Source: Asterionellopsis glacialis (lineage: Eukaryota; Bacillariophyta; Plagiogrammaphyceae; Rhaphoneidales; Asterionellopsidaceae). From it: 26,064 nucleotides of DNA. The DNA is taken from assembly GCA_014885115.2 (NCBI GenBank), contig WKLE02000277.1, forward strand, positions 1-26,064, written 5' to 3'. The translations under genes and the position numbers were made by a program. The notes beneath the pieces are model-generated. The model saw only the letters and a program-made list of their open reading frames with translations, made no database searches and was not told the origin of the DNA. This document shows positions 1 to 8,500 of the stretch, piece after piece (position 1 is the stretch's first letter; every line of letters starts with the position of its first letter).

Positions 1-41
1 ATTGGATTTATTCCGCGTAGGTTCGAGTCCTACCGGTGTCG
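1..41 (+). tRNA. tRNA-Ser, 3' part only (cut by window start)
   Basis: Bases 1-41 are identical to bases 5163-5203 of the complete tRNA-Ser(AGA) gene further on. They cover the end of the anticodon stem, the long variable arm, the T arm (box B GGTTCGAGTCC) and the 3' strand of the acceptor stem with discriminator G. A TTTTT run at 48-52 would serve as the Pol III terminator. The 5' half lies outside the window, so I cannot say whether this copy is intact. Confidence 0.8.
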
Positions 42-232
42 GTAAAATTTTTGAACCAGACAACTCATCGGTGGTCTGCACTTTCCGATACCAACAACCA
101 AGAAGTAGGCTCTCTAGGCACTCGCTTCGTTTTCTGCTTTTCTGACGGGGCATATGACGCTGTCTTCAATTTTCAATTGCTAACAAAGTCAACTCAATGT
201 CAGTATAGCTACTATTCTAACATTCTAGAAAG
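1..232 (+). repeat. tRNA-Ser plus 3' flank repeat, copy 1
   Basis: This stretch matches 5163 to about 5540 through the tRNA end, the flank starting GTAAAATTTTTGAACCAGAC, and a block from CACTCGCTTCGTTTTCTG to GTCAACTCAATGTCAGTATA. Similarity fades just after the CATTCTAGAAA segment near 232. Copy 1 lacks the internal tandem expansion seen in copy 2. The ORF at 36-254 only reads through this repeat and I do not regard it as a gene. Confidence 0.85.
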
Positions 233-3221
233 TATTGTGCATTGTATATTGTAGTTCACTGTGTGCACACTGGAACCAGATTTTTATCTACTTCTTCTAA
301 TGTGGGTGGTCGTGATAACGAAACCAAAACATGAAATTCCAGGTACCATATTGAAATTCATCTCATTTGTTACAAGATCATGAGCACAGCAATATGTGGT
401 GCAATATTATCAAAATTTTAAGAACCATGTGCTGCAATTATAACTACCATTTGACTAAAATAGAAAAATAAGGAGCTCATTTGTTGAAATAGAGGGGGTA
501 CCAGCAATAAAGGCCCAAAATATAAATCAATAGCACTAGGTGGTGCATTGACTTATAAAGCATACTTTGAAAAATTACAGTGAAGATGTCTTAATAAAAT
601 ATTGCAATAGAAATGTAGATGTAACTCTTAGCAGGAGTGTTACTGGGCCAGATAGAACACCATATCACATAGCAGCACTCTAGTAGAATGTACTAGCAGA
701 TCAATCAACAATCAGCCAATTACATATTAAAATTACACCAAAGAATGTCCATCCTGTCAGCATGTTTGTGTCTTAGAGTAATCTTAGTATTGCTGTATGC
801 AAGTAAAGAGAATTCTTGTTTTAAGTAAGAATGAGTCAGTGGCCAGCAGTAAAGTAATTGTCATTGTTAAGACACCAGTAGAGGACCACTTGTATATTTT
901 TAATGAGATATGTGTGCTATAGTTCTACAGCATCTATGTGGCAGCACATGAACAAGAATAAAGGAAAATCATTAGAATATACAGCAACTCACCATTAAAA
1001 CATAACAAAAGCATGATACCATCTCGACCACCACTATTGTCAATTTAGCTGAATAGAATACCACAGTCTGCACACAACAATAAGGAATTCTTATGCTTTG
1101 TTTAGGCAAGCTTAAAATGTTGCTAAGAAATGAGCAATTTCAAGGTTGGACACTCTGACCATTACCTATTTGGCATATCTGTAATTTAAGAACAAAGTTC
1201 TTATTAATAACTTGTTATTTAAGGAATTTCTTGAGGATAATATCATATTGATGTCATAAAATGAGCAACATTGCTGATTTCAAGCTTTGAATATTTGATA
1301 ATATTGTTTCAGCAATGCCAAGCTTGGCCAAATCATACTGTTGTAGACTGATCTACTCTTGTTGGACACCAGCCTATGAAATAATTGATTGTTATTGATT
1401 AAATTTGATCATTGTGTGTATTCAAAAAAAGCCACTTTGAGGGAAAAACAGCAATTCACTATACTTAAAGACCCACAACAGCATTGTATTTTGTGATTTT
1501 TTACATGGTGGGCAATTGTTTACCATCAATACATGTGAGACATTAAGTGGGTTTTTCTATACCTCCATTTGGTTGAGTCTTCTATAGCATGTAGAAAATG
1601 ACTACATTATTTCATGATTGCCAATTTGTCATATTATTATTGTACACACATGACAGGTGAGAACCACACAACAATCAGACTTACCATATATTTATATAGA
1701 AAAGCTATATACATGTGACAGACCAAAAATGTTACTTTTTGTCTTACTCAGAACTGGAAAAGATCTCATTAAATACCATGACTTACATTGCCAATTTTTT
1801 TGTGAAGATTTCCTCATAAATGGCAGACTGTTGTTACTTTTTTGTCCTCTTAACTTTATTAAAAAGGGAGAACAATGCCAACACCTGTTTTAGCTGTAGC
1901 AGCAATATTATAAACAGGAGCAAGATTATTGTTCACTTCTAATGTCATAGCAAATACTGGTATTATATCAAAATGTGATTTTGTCTTTTTATAATAAATT
2001 CTTTGTTAATTCTATTATCTAACTACCTATAGCCACCAAGAAGAAAATTGGAATCATGCAGTACTCATGTTGCTGGTCTTCCAAAAGATGAGGTACACTT
2101 ATTGTAAATTTGTGAGCCTTTGTCTTTCAGTGTTAATGTTTGTAACAGAAACAGCACTTCTAGAGAAGGCAACTTTATCAAGAGAGGCATCATATGCATC
2201 AGCTATCCAACAATGGGGGCATTTCCTGCTAACACTGTGTATTGTGATACTTCTAAAATCAAAACATTGCTTGATGTATACAACATAATGACCCTATTCA
2301 TTATATCATCTCAACTAATTACAACATTAACAAAATTCTGTAAGTTTGAAAATGAACAATTTAAAATCACTGTGTAACAGATCTAGCTAATTTCCCATGA
2401 TCTGATGTTAGATCTTCCTCTATTGAGAAAGCTGGTATTGTTTGTTGATGCAGGTCTTGATGTAAACTGAAAACATATTCTTTCACAGGGATGCATCTTT
2501 CTACAATCCTTTTTTTCATTTTGGTACAAAATGTAATTTTGTTTCATCTTCAGCAGTTCATTCTGTTGTTAATCAAGTAGTATACGTTACCACAAAAAAC
2601 TTTGGAAGTTAATACCGGTACATACTATTTTTACTATCAAAAGGGTCCTATATCCTAGGCCTACTCTAATCTATGGGCCAAGAGGTGTGAAGAACCTGTT
2701 TCTCAGATTCCTCTCCCTGATGATTCCTACAAACTATGGTATGTGCTGTATTATACATAAATAGTCTACTGTATATAGGACTAGGACCTATTATGCTAAC
2801 ACACCAATTGTACAGGTGAGACCTACAGAAAGTGACAATCAAGACATACCTGGTAATTGTAACCTCTTCTTTTACCAGGTACACAAGTAGGTCCTACAGG
2901 TAAAGTACTAAGTAACTAACTAACTCTTTTCTAAACCTTATTGGGTTATAAGCCTATGCTATATTCTATATTATTGTTTTTGTGATGCGTGCATTTGTAA
3001 GGACACACGCGTATGTTTGTGGTATTTTTAAAAGTGACCAATTGTATTACAATTTTCTCAAGTGACACATCTTTTGCTACTTCAGTGGTTTTAATCTTTC
3101 CTTATCTGTTTTTCATTGTCACTGGTCTGCCATATCTGCATTTGTTACTCCTGTTTTCTATATTTCCATTTTATCAAATATAACTCTGTTTTGTTCATAA
3201 TCTGACTTCACAATATTAATT
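233..3221. other. AT-rich intergenic DNA, no supported gene
   Basis: About 3 kb of AT-rich sequence with only short ORFs (at most 85 codons). None shows a motif I recognise. Two overlapping plus-strand ORFs at 2067-2377 are the only hint of former coding sequence and may be a mobile-element scrap. Between 2640 and 2930 there are several copies of a TAGGACC/GGTCCTA word like those found upstream of the glutamine synthetase gene. Confidence 0.6.
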
Positions 3222-3383
3222 CCAAATTCAGAGTAGTTTTCCTATTTCATTATTTGATGATCTGTGCAGGTACTTCTTTTCTGTCATTGTTGGTCAGAAT
3301 TGCCAAATTCAGAATAGTTTTCCTCTTTCATTATTTGATGATCTGTGCAGGTACTTCTTTCCTGTCATGGTTGGCCAGAATTG
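3222..3383. repeat. 81-bp direct tandem duplication
   Basis: Two adjacent near-identical units of 81 bp start at 3222 and 3303, both beginning CCAAATTCAGA and running through GATGATCTGTGCAGGTACTT. The duplication covers the last codons and the stop of the LINE-derived minus-strand reading frame, so it arose inside, or together with, the element's 3' end. Confidence 0.9.
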
Positions 3384-4458
3384 CCTTGGGTATGAAGTTG
3401 TATTTGGTTTTGTTCCATACGTATTGTTCAATTGACATGGTGGTTTCCATCTTTTTGATCTTTTGTATTTTCCATCCTTTCTTGTTGTACTGTATCCATT
3501 CTCTTCCTGTCATACAGTCCTTGCATAGGACAATTGATTCTCCATTGTATTGTCTTTCATACCATCCCTCATTCAGTTTGGTTATGATTCTAATCTCACG
3601 CAAGGTGCAGGATATCTTGTTTTTGTTGATATGTTTCCAATTTCTTGCTTTTGCGTCTTCAAGGGCATCTTTGTAGTATGGTTTCTTTTTCCATTCTTGT
3701 TCTACTCTTTGGATAACAGCTTTGGCTCATTCATTGGAAGTACATATCAGGCATAGCCATACTTGGCATGTGTCCTCATGGACCATGGTGGTTTTGGAGG
3801 GAGGAATTGTGGAAGTTCTTATGTATTTTGAAAATTTGCAACTGTTATTTTTAAGGATTGGGGTGGGGTGGCTTGCTCTGTTTGGGTGTTGCAGGCTCAG
3901 GCATTTTGTCTGGGAGGTGTCAGAAGAGGGAGCCATGGTATGTTGCTGCTCTGCATCTGTGGTGTTTTTCTATCCCACCATAGCTCAAGGTAGTCATCCC
4001 ATTCTTCATCTTGGACTCTTGGTACCCACGTTTTGTTGGTGGCTACTTTTGGGTCTACAGATCCTGGGAGGGATGCATTGAGCACCTGTGCAAAGGTATT
4101 TCTGTAAGTGATTTGGGGGTGTCCACCTTTTCTTGGATTTGTTGTTCAAGATGAGATGAGTTTCCTTGGTACTCATTCATTGTCTATCCTTGTGATCTTG
4201 CTTATCCATTGCAATTGTCTCCTGTAGATTATGTTGGTGATGGTTGGCAGACTCGGCCATAGTCTCACATCGTAGTTCTTGATATGATATTTTTGCATGT
4301 GGTGCATATTGTATCCTAACAGTTGTCATAGGGCTGTGTGGTGGAATGCTTCTAATCTTCTTCTTGATTTGGAGTTTAGTGCCCATGATTTGCAGCCCCA
4401 CAGTACCGTGTTGAGTGGTATTGCTAGGTATATCCTGATTTTAGTATCTTGTGTTACA
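3331..4458 (-). pseudogene. LINE ORF2 C-terminal region, broken
   Basis: After a one-base frame change at about 4456 the minus strand continues with TKIRIYLAIPLNTVLWGCKSW, LEAFHHTAL, a TGA in place of a conserved Arg codon, QLLGYNMHHM and YRRQLQWISKITRI. This is the typical post-RT region of many LINE ORF2 proteins. Further down, other frames give TWVPRVQDEEWDDYLELWW and a basic stretch from AVIQRVEQEW to VPAQIIK before the stop at 3331. Several lesions are visible, so it is non-functional. The function of the final basic tail is unknown. Confidence 0.7.
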
Positions 4459-4852
4459 AGTTGCTTTTAAAGAATTTGTTCAATGAGCCAAGTTGTTGTT
4501 TGGCTTTCTTGATCCTGATGCTTATTTTGTAGTCATCTTTTAAGTCTTCTGTTAACCGTGATCCTAAATATTTGAACTTGTTGGTCATGTTTATGTAACT
4601 GTCTGCTACTTGTATCTTCTCGGAGTAGTCCACTTTGTTGTATTGTTCCGAATGTCTTGAAGTGGTGAAAGAGTAGGTTCGCTGCTTTGTCATGTCTTCT
4701 TTGGTTTCAAACAGAAAAAGACCATCATCGACATACAGTAAGTGTAATAGTTTGAATAGTGTCCCCTTTGCTTTGGTGCTCTGGCCTAGCAGTCGGCCTT
4801 GGTGACTTTTTTCAAAGAACTTGTATTTCAGGAAGCTGAGGTAAAGTGCCAG
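4454..4852 (-). pseudogene. LINE reverse transcriptase palm/thumb fragment
   Basis: A 132-codon open stretch without a usable start codon, read from 4852 down to the stop at 4454. It contains LYVDDGLFLFET (the RT catalytic box C, with both Asp codons intact) followed by the characteristic LINE thumb motif FKYLGSRLTED and RIKKAKQQLG. The upstream RT fingers, the endonuclease domain and ORF1 are missing. The fragment cannot make an active enzyme because the upstream RT motifs (including the first catalytic Asp) are absent and the frame shifts immediately after FFKSNL. Confidence 0.85.
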
Positions 4853-4859
4853 TTACTAA

Positions 4860-5000
4860 CTAGAGAGTACAGTACCAGGTAACTGGAAAAAGCAGATGCC
4901 GCAGTCCTACCAGTACCAGGTACGAGCGTAGGTCAAGGTAAGAGGTAGTCTAGTCTACCAGGTACTGTTCCATACACATGGTACAAATACAAAATGAGTA
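4860..5000. repeat. Cluster of GTAC-centred palindromic words
   Basis: This stretch between the LINE end and the tRNA-Ser gene is crowded with GTACC, GGTAC, CAGTACC and ACCAGGTAC words, several in inverted orientation (for example CAGTACCAGGTACGAG and CTACCAGGTACTG). The same word class recurs upstream of the glycosyltransferase-like gene at 14936-15032. No protein is encoded here. The role is unknown. Confidence 0.55.
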
Positions 5001-5121
5001 CCGTATTCGTATGTCAATAACGGTTACCCTTTGGCGGCGAAAACTCCGGAAGATAACAGTGTGTATGGTATATATACTTTGATAGACGACCTTTTTTCTA
5101 ACGGTTCCACGGTAACCGTAC

Positions 5122-5203
5122 GACACCGTGGCCGAGTGGTTAAGGCGATCGACTAGAAATCGATTGGATTTATTCCGCGTAGGTTCGAGTCCTACCGGTG
5201 TCG
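5122..5203 (+). tRNA. tRNA-Ser(AGA)
   Basis: A complete 82-nt type II tRNA. The acceptor stem GACACCG (5122-5128) pairs perfectly with CGGTGTC (5196-5202), with discriminator G5203. The D arm carries box A (TGGCCGAGTGG). The anticodon stem ATCGA/TCGAT encloses loop CTAGAAA, giving anticodon AGA at 5155-5157, which decodes UCU and, with inosine, UCC and UCA. A long variable arm typical of Ser follows, then T stem GTAGG/CCTAC with loop TTCGAGT (box B). There is no intron and no encoded CCA, as expected for a eukaryotic nuclear tRNA. A T5 run follows at 5210-5214. It appears functional; the only doubt is whether it acts as a tRNA gene or as the head of a tRNA-derived repeat. Confidence 0.93.
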
Positions 5204-5418
5204 GCAAAATTTTTGAACCAGACAACTCATTGGTGGACTGTTTCGGATACCCACAACCAAGAAGTAGCCTATTATTGGTGGTTCGAGTCCTACCGGTGTC
5301 GGTAAAATTTTTGAACCAGACAACTCATTGGTGGACTGTTTCGGATACCCACAACCAAGAAGTAGCCTATTATTGGTGGACTGTTTCGGATACCCACAAC
5401 CAAGAAGTAGCCTATTTA
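5183..5418 (+). repeat. 98-bp tandem repeat containing a tRNA-Ser 3' end
   Basis: Unit 1 (5183-5280) begins in the T arm of the tRNA at GTTCGAGTCC and ends TATTATTGGTG. Unit 2 (5281-5378) repeats it almost exactly, so a 21-nt tRNA 3' end is duplicated at 5281-5301. A third, partial copy (GGACTGTTTCGGATACCCAC to AGTAGCCTATT) runs to about 5418. Units 1 and 2 differ by at most a base or two (GGCAAAA against GGTAAAA), so the expansion is recent. The overlapping ORFs on both strands here are reads through the repeat. Confidence 0.9.
5210..5214 (+). terminator. RNA polymerase III terminator of tRNA-Ser
   Basis: Five T residues begin 7 nt after the discriminator base, in the usual place for Pol III termination. 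The same TTTTT follows the partial copy at 48-52. Confidence 0.7.
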
Positions 5419-5540
5419 GAGGCACTCGCTTCGTTTTCTGCTTTTCTGCAGGGGCAACGCATATGACGCTGTCTTCAATTTTCAATTGCTAACAAAGTCA
5501 ACTCAATGTCAGTATAAATACTATTCTAACATTGTAGAAA

Positions 5541-6006
5541 ATGGTACCTCTGGTATTCATTTTACGAGTGCTTCTTATGTAGGCATAGTTACCATAAGTC
5601 AATCTCCCTGGAATGATTCACGAAGCGTTTCTTCACACTTTAAATTATGGAATTATTTCACTCGCGCTAGTCCTTTTCATATTTCAGTTGTTCACCATCT
5701 GAAGTTGTAATCGATAGAAATTCAAGATAAAACTGTATAATCATACATACCGGTACATTACATATTTTATTTTTCTACCATTTTACTTTAACGATTCATT
5801 TTTCATAGGTCAAATATTTGCACCTATTTCATCAACCACGTTGATGCTTATATGTGGATTTTCCTTTTTTTTTTCCTTTTCTCTCGTCTCATCTTTTTCT
5901 TTCTTTTTTTCCTGTCTTTTTTATTTCGATTTTTAATAATGCCTTCCCTATTTAACAAATCACAAGGGTTTCAAGGGGGTTTTGAAACAGCGTGACAAAA
6001 GCTGAT
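5541..6006. other. Intergenic; probable 3' region of the GSIII gene, pyrimidine-rich
   Basis: No ORF is supported. A C/T-rich tract at about 5860-5935 lies about 70-150 bp beyond the glutamine synthetase stop codon and would be purine-rich in that gene's transcript if transcription reaches it. ACCGGTAC occurs near 5748. An AATAAA (minus strand, 6006-6011) overlaps the GSIII stop codon, but I would not call it a polyadenylation signal on this alone. Confidence 0.5.
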
Positions 6007-8500
6007 TTATTCGTAGTCAAAAGAGTCAGCGGGGTGTTCCGTGTGTGAATCAAGGAACAAGAGGTCCTTGTATGTGGCAAGTGACCAAAGGTCAGCAGGA
6101 ACAACTTCCTCGGCAGCATCGCAGATGGCACGAATGTCAATCATGGTTTCAAGACGAAGGACACGGGCAAGCTTGGCCTTTTCGTAACTGTCTTCGGTGC
6201 CGTGGATTTCAGCAATGGCACTCTTAAGAGTGGCAACACTGGATTCCAAGCCAGCAACATCACCGACTCCGGCGGTCTTGCATGCAGGAATGATGTTTTG
6301 GTTGATCATATCAACAAGTGTAAGTGCTTCCATCTCAACAGTTCCGGTGTAGTGGTCATGGAGGACAACTTGACGAGCTTCACATTCCTCCTTGCTGAGA
6401 ACATTCATCTTTTCAAAGAGAGCAACGTTCTCTTCGGCAACAATGCGGTGAATGGCCTCGACACCAGAGTCAATACGCCAGAGACCGTCGTCAGTGAGCT
6501 TCTGTTGGCTTTCCTCGCAGTAGTTATCACCGTTGAAGATAACCTTCCAGTGTTCCTTGAGGGCACTACGGGCAACATCTTCAGGACTTTCACCAGCATC
6601 GATACGATCAGCAAATTCAGCAAATTTGGTGGCGGTGATGGTGTTAAGAACGGTGTTGACCATGGAGACATTTTGGGCGGAACCGACGGCACGGAATTCG
6701 AAACGAGCTCCACCATAGGGGAAGGGTGATGTACGGTTACGATCCTCAGCAGGAACCTCAAAGGGAAGAACTTCAGAAGTTCCAAGGTCAAGAAGCTTCT
6801 TGCCGGGGTTGTACTTCTTATCTTCACCATTCATAAAGGCTTGAATGTAGTCAGTCATATCGTCTCCAAGGTAGGTAGAGACAATGGCAGGAGGAGCCTC
6901 ACAAGCACCAAGACGGAAATCATTACCGGGGGACGCAATAGCCATGCGCATCAAATCACCGTATTGGTCCACAGCGGCAATAACAGCAGCCATAATAACA
7001 GAGAAGGCATGGTTGTTTCCAGTTGCCTCGGTGAGACTATCGGGGTCGAAAAGCATGACACCATCACTGGTTCCGAGGGACCAGTTATTGTGCTTTCCGG
7101 ATCCGTTAACATCGTTGAAGGGTTTCTCTTGAAGAAGAGCAGCAAGACCGTGCTTGGGAGCAATTTCTTCAATAACTTGCATAACCATCAAGTTTTGATC
7201 AATTTGAGTGGTGTTGGTTCCGAAAAGGGGAGCAAATTCAAATTGGTTGGGGGCGACCTCACGATGACGGGTCTTGAGTGGGATACCCAATCGCCAGCAC
7301 TCATCTTGGATTTCTTGCATGCAGCCAAGAGCAGCAGTGGCACTAGAAAGAGGGGCCATGTAGTGATCGCACATTTCTTGTCCACGGGGGGCGTTCTTTC
7401 CGATGATAGTACGGCCAGTGAGCTGAAGATCGGGACGCTTGTAGTAGGCGTCACGGGGGACAAGGAAAATTTCCTGTTCAAGACCAATGTTTGCCTTAAG
7501 GAAGCCACCAGAGGCAGGAAGATCTAATCCAAGCTGCTTAAGAAGACGGCAACCATGCTTGTTAAGGGCAGCGTTGGCACGGAGAAGAGGTGTCTTTTCG
7601 TCCAAGGCGGCACCGTGGTATGAGACAAGGGCAGATGGGATGAAGATGGTGTCATCACGCATGAAAATAGGGGAGGAAGTATCAATGGCGAGGTATCCAC
7701 CGGCACGATGGGTTCCACGGAGACCACCATTGGGGTAAGAGGAACCATCAGTCTCTCCCTTCACGAGATGCTTGCCCTTGAAATCGGGAGTAATGTCCAT
7801 GGTTTCTTCGTTGAACTTCAACATAATGTTGTGAACTTGTCCGGATTGACCGTGACGAACCCCAGAAGCAGCCATTGGCTGAAACCAGTGGCAGTAAACA
7901 TTGGCTCCATTGTCTAGACCCCTGTTGTTGTTGGTTCAAAGTTGACATTTTAAAATTCAAGAGGATTTGTGTCAGCGGGTTGTGCCATGGAGAGGAAGAA
8001 AACAAAGAGATTGCATTGACGACATGACACTTGACGACTACGTATGTTGGTGGACGGTAGTGCAAAGAAAACGATTTTCGAAGATCGAGGGCCAATAAAA
8101 GATTCAGATAACGGTTTTCGTACAAACTTCCGAGAAAAAAGCCAGAAGTTTCATGCAAATAACACATAAGCGAACCCTGAAGATCTTCTTTCCTCGCCAT
8201 GAGATCCTTATCGTTTTTTTCAAGATTAGGATCTTCACAACAACCGTTCGAAAATAATCACACTTACCAGTCGAGAACAGCCTTAGCGACGGTATCAGAG
8301 TGTGTCTTGGTCCAAGAGGGATCCTTCAAGAGATCTCCACTGGCACCGTGCTTCTTGAGGTATTCGTCGGCAACCTTTCCGGCGAAGACACCCTTTCCAT
8401 AATCTTCGTAAGCTTCAAGATTAAATGCACGAGTGGCACCAATGGCCGGTGTAAATGTGCGTCGTGCCAAAAGCTTTGCGGCGGCGGGTGTGGCAAGCAT
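6007..8500 (-). CDS. glnN: Glutamine synthetase type III (two exons, 715 aa)
   Basis: ATP-dependent ligation of ammonium to glutamate. Exon 1 is 8268-8500, with ATG at 8498-8500 in context AACAATGC. A 346-nt intron (7922-8267; GTAAGT donor, ACAG acceptor) joins it to exon 2 (6007-7921, TAA stop). The splice completes a Trp codon and restores ALDW-type to GANVYCHWFQP continuity, giving 2148 nt or 715 codons, normal for GSIII. The GSIII signatures are clear: HWFQP (about 89-93), GLEQEIF (about 224-230), EVAPNQFEFAP (about 299), KPFNDVNGSGKHNNWS ATP-site block (about 344-359), and NRTSPFPYGGARFEFRAVGS (about 473-492). The first about 26 residues are Ala/Arg-rich with no acidic residue, resembling a mitochondrial presequence; mitochondrial GSIII is known in diatoms. 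Codon use is strongly biased compared with the neighbouring genes, suggesting high expression. Confidence 0.96.
7922..8267 (-). other. Intron of the GSIII gene
   Basis: On the minus strand it starts GTAAGTGTG (8267 downward) and ends AACAACAACAG at 7922. Removing it keeps the frame and places the conserved Trp-Gly join across the splice. The unspliced ORF at 7748-8200 that reads through it has no GSIII similarity and is in another frame. Confidence 0.9.

Larger units (their letters stand above)
3222..4852 (-). mobile_element. Non-LTR (LINE) retrotransposon relic, 5'-truncated
   Basis: Read on the minus strand, this is the second half of a LINE polyprotein. The order is an RT palm with YVDD (4724-4735), an RT thumb block with FKYLGSRLTED, a distal block with LNTVLWGCKSWAL and RRQLQWISKITRI, then a basic C-terminal tail ending at 3331. 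The reading frame is broken by a frameshift near 4456, an in-frame TGA at 4326-4328 where the family has Arg, another frame change near 4150, and a TGA at 3727-3729. The 5' end stops abruptly at about 4852, where tandem stop codons follow; 5' truncation is typical of LINE insertions. No poly(A) tail or target-site duplication was identified. The exact clade is not assigned. Confidence 0.85.
5163..5540 (+). repeat. tRNA-Ser plus 3' flank repeat, copy 2
   Basis: Second copy of the repeat that opens the window. After the tandem expansion it returns to collinearity with copy 1 at TAGAGGCACTCGCTTCG and stays similar to about 5540. The copies are direct repeats with starts 5162 bp apart, enclosing the LINE relic and about 3 kb of unassigned DNA. 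Confidence 0.85.

Noticed and set aside
2067..2377. Two overlapping plus-strand ORFs that could be a transposase scrap
   Set aside because: No catalytic or zinc-binding motif could be recognised and the flanking frames are closed.
3254..3676. 140-codon plus-strand ORF with hydrophobic sequence
   Set aside because: It is the complement of the LINE C-terminal tail, whose Lys/Ile/Asn-rich frame reads as a hydrophobic protein on the other strand, and it spans the 81-bp duplication.
5183..5418. Possible CRISPR-like array
   Set aside because: The units are directly adjacent 98-bp tandem copies with no variable spacers, and the context is eukaryotic.
6006..6011. AATAAA overlapping the GSIII stop codon as a polyadenylation signal
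   Set aside because: It coincides with the GAA-TAA-A codons by chance, and cleavage about 20 nt later would leave almost no 3' untranslated region. There is no supporting evidence.
6841..7527. 228-codon plus-strand ORF antisense to GSIII
   Set aside because: It lies entirely opposite a highly conserved, codon-biased gene. Its protein is low in recognisable motifs, and several similar antisense ORFs (6202-6729, 6884-7132, 7487-7738) occur, as expected from biased codon use.
7748..8200. 150-codon minus-strand ORF as an alternative GSIII N-terminus
   Set aside because: Its frame differs from GSIII exon 2 and it reads through the intron. The spliced exon 1 at 8268-8500 restores conserved GSIII sequence.
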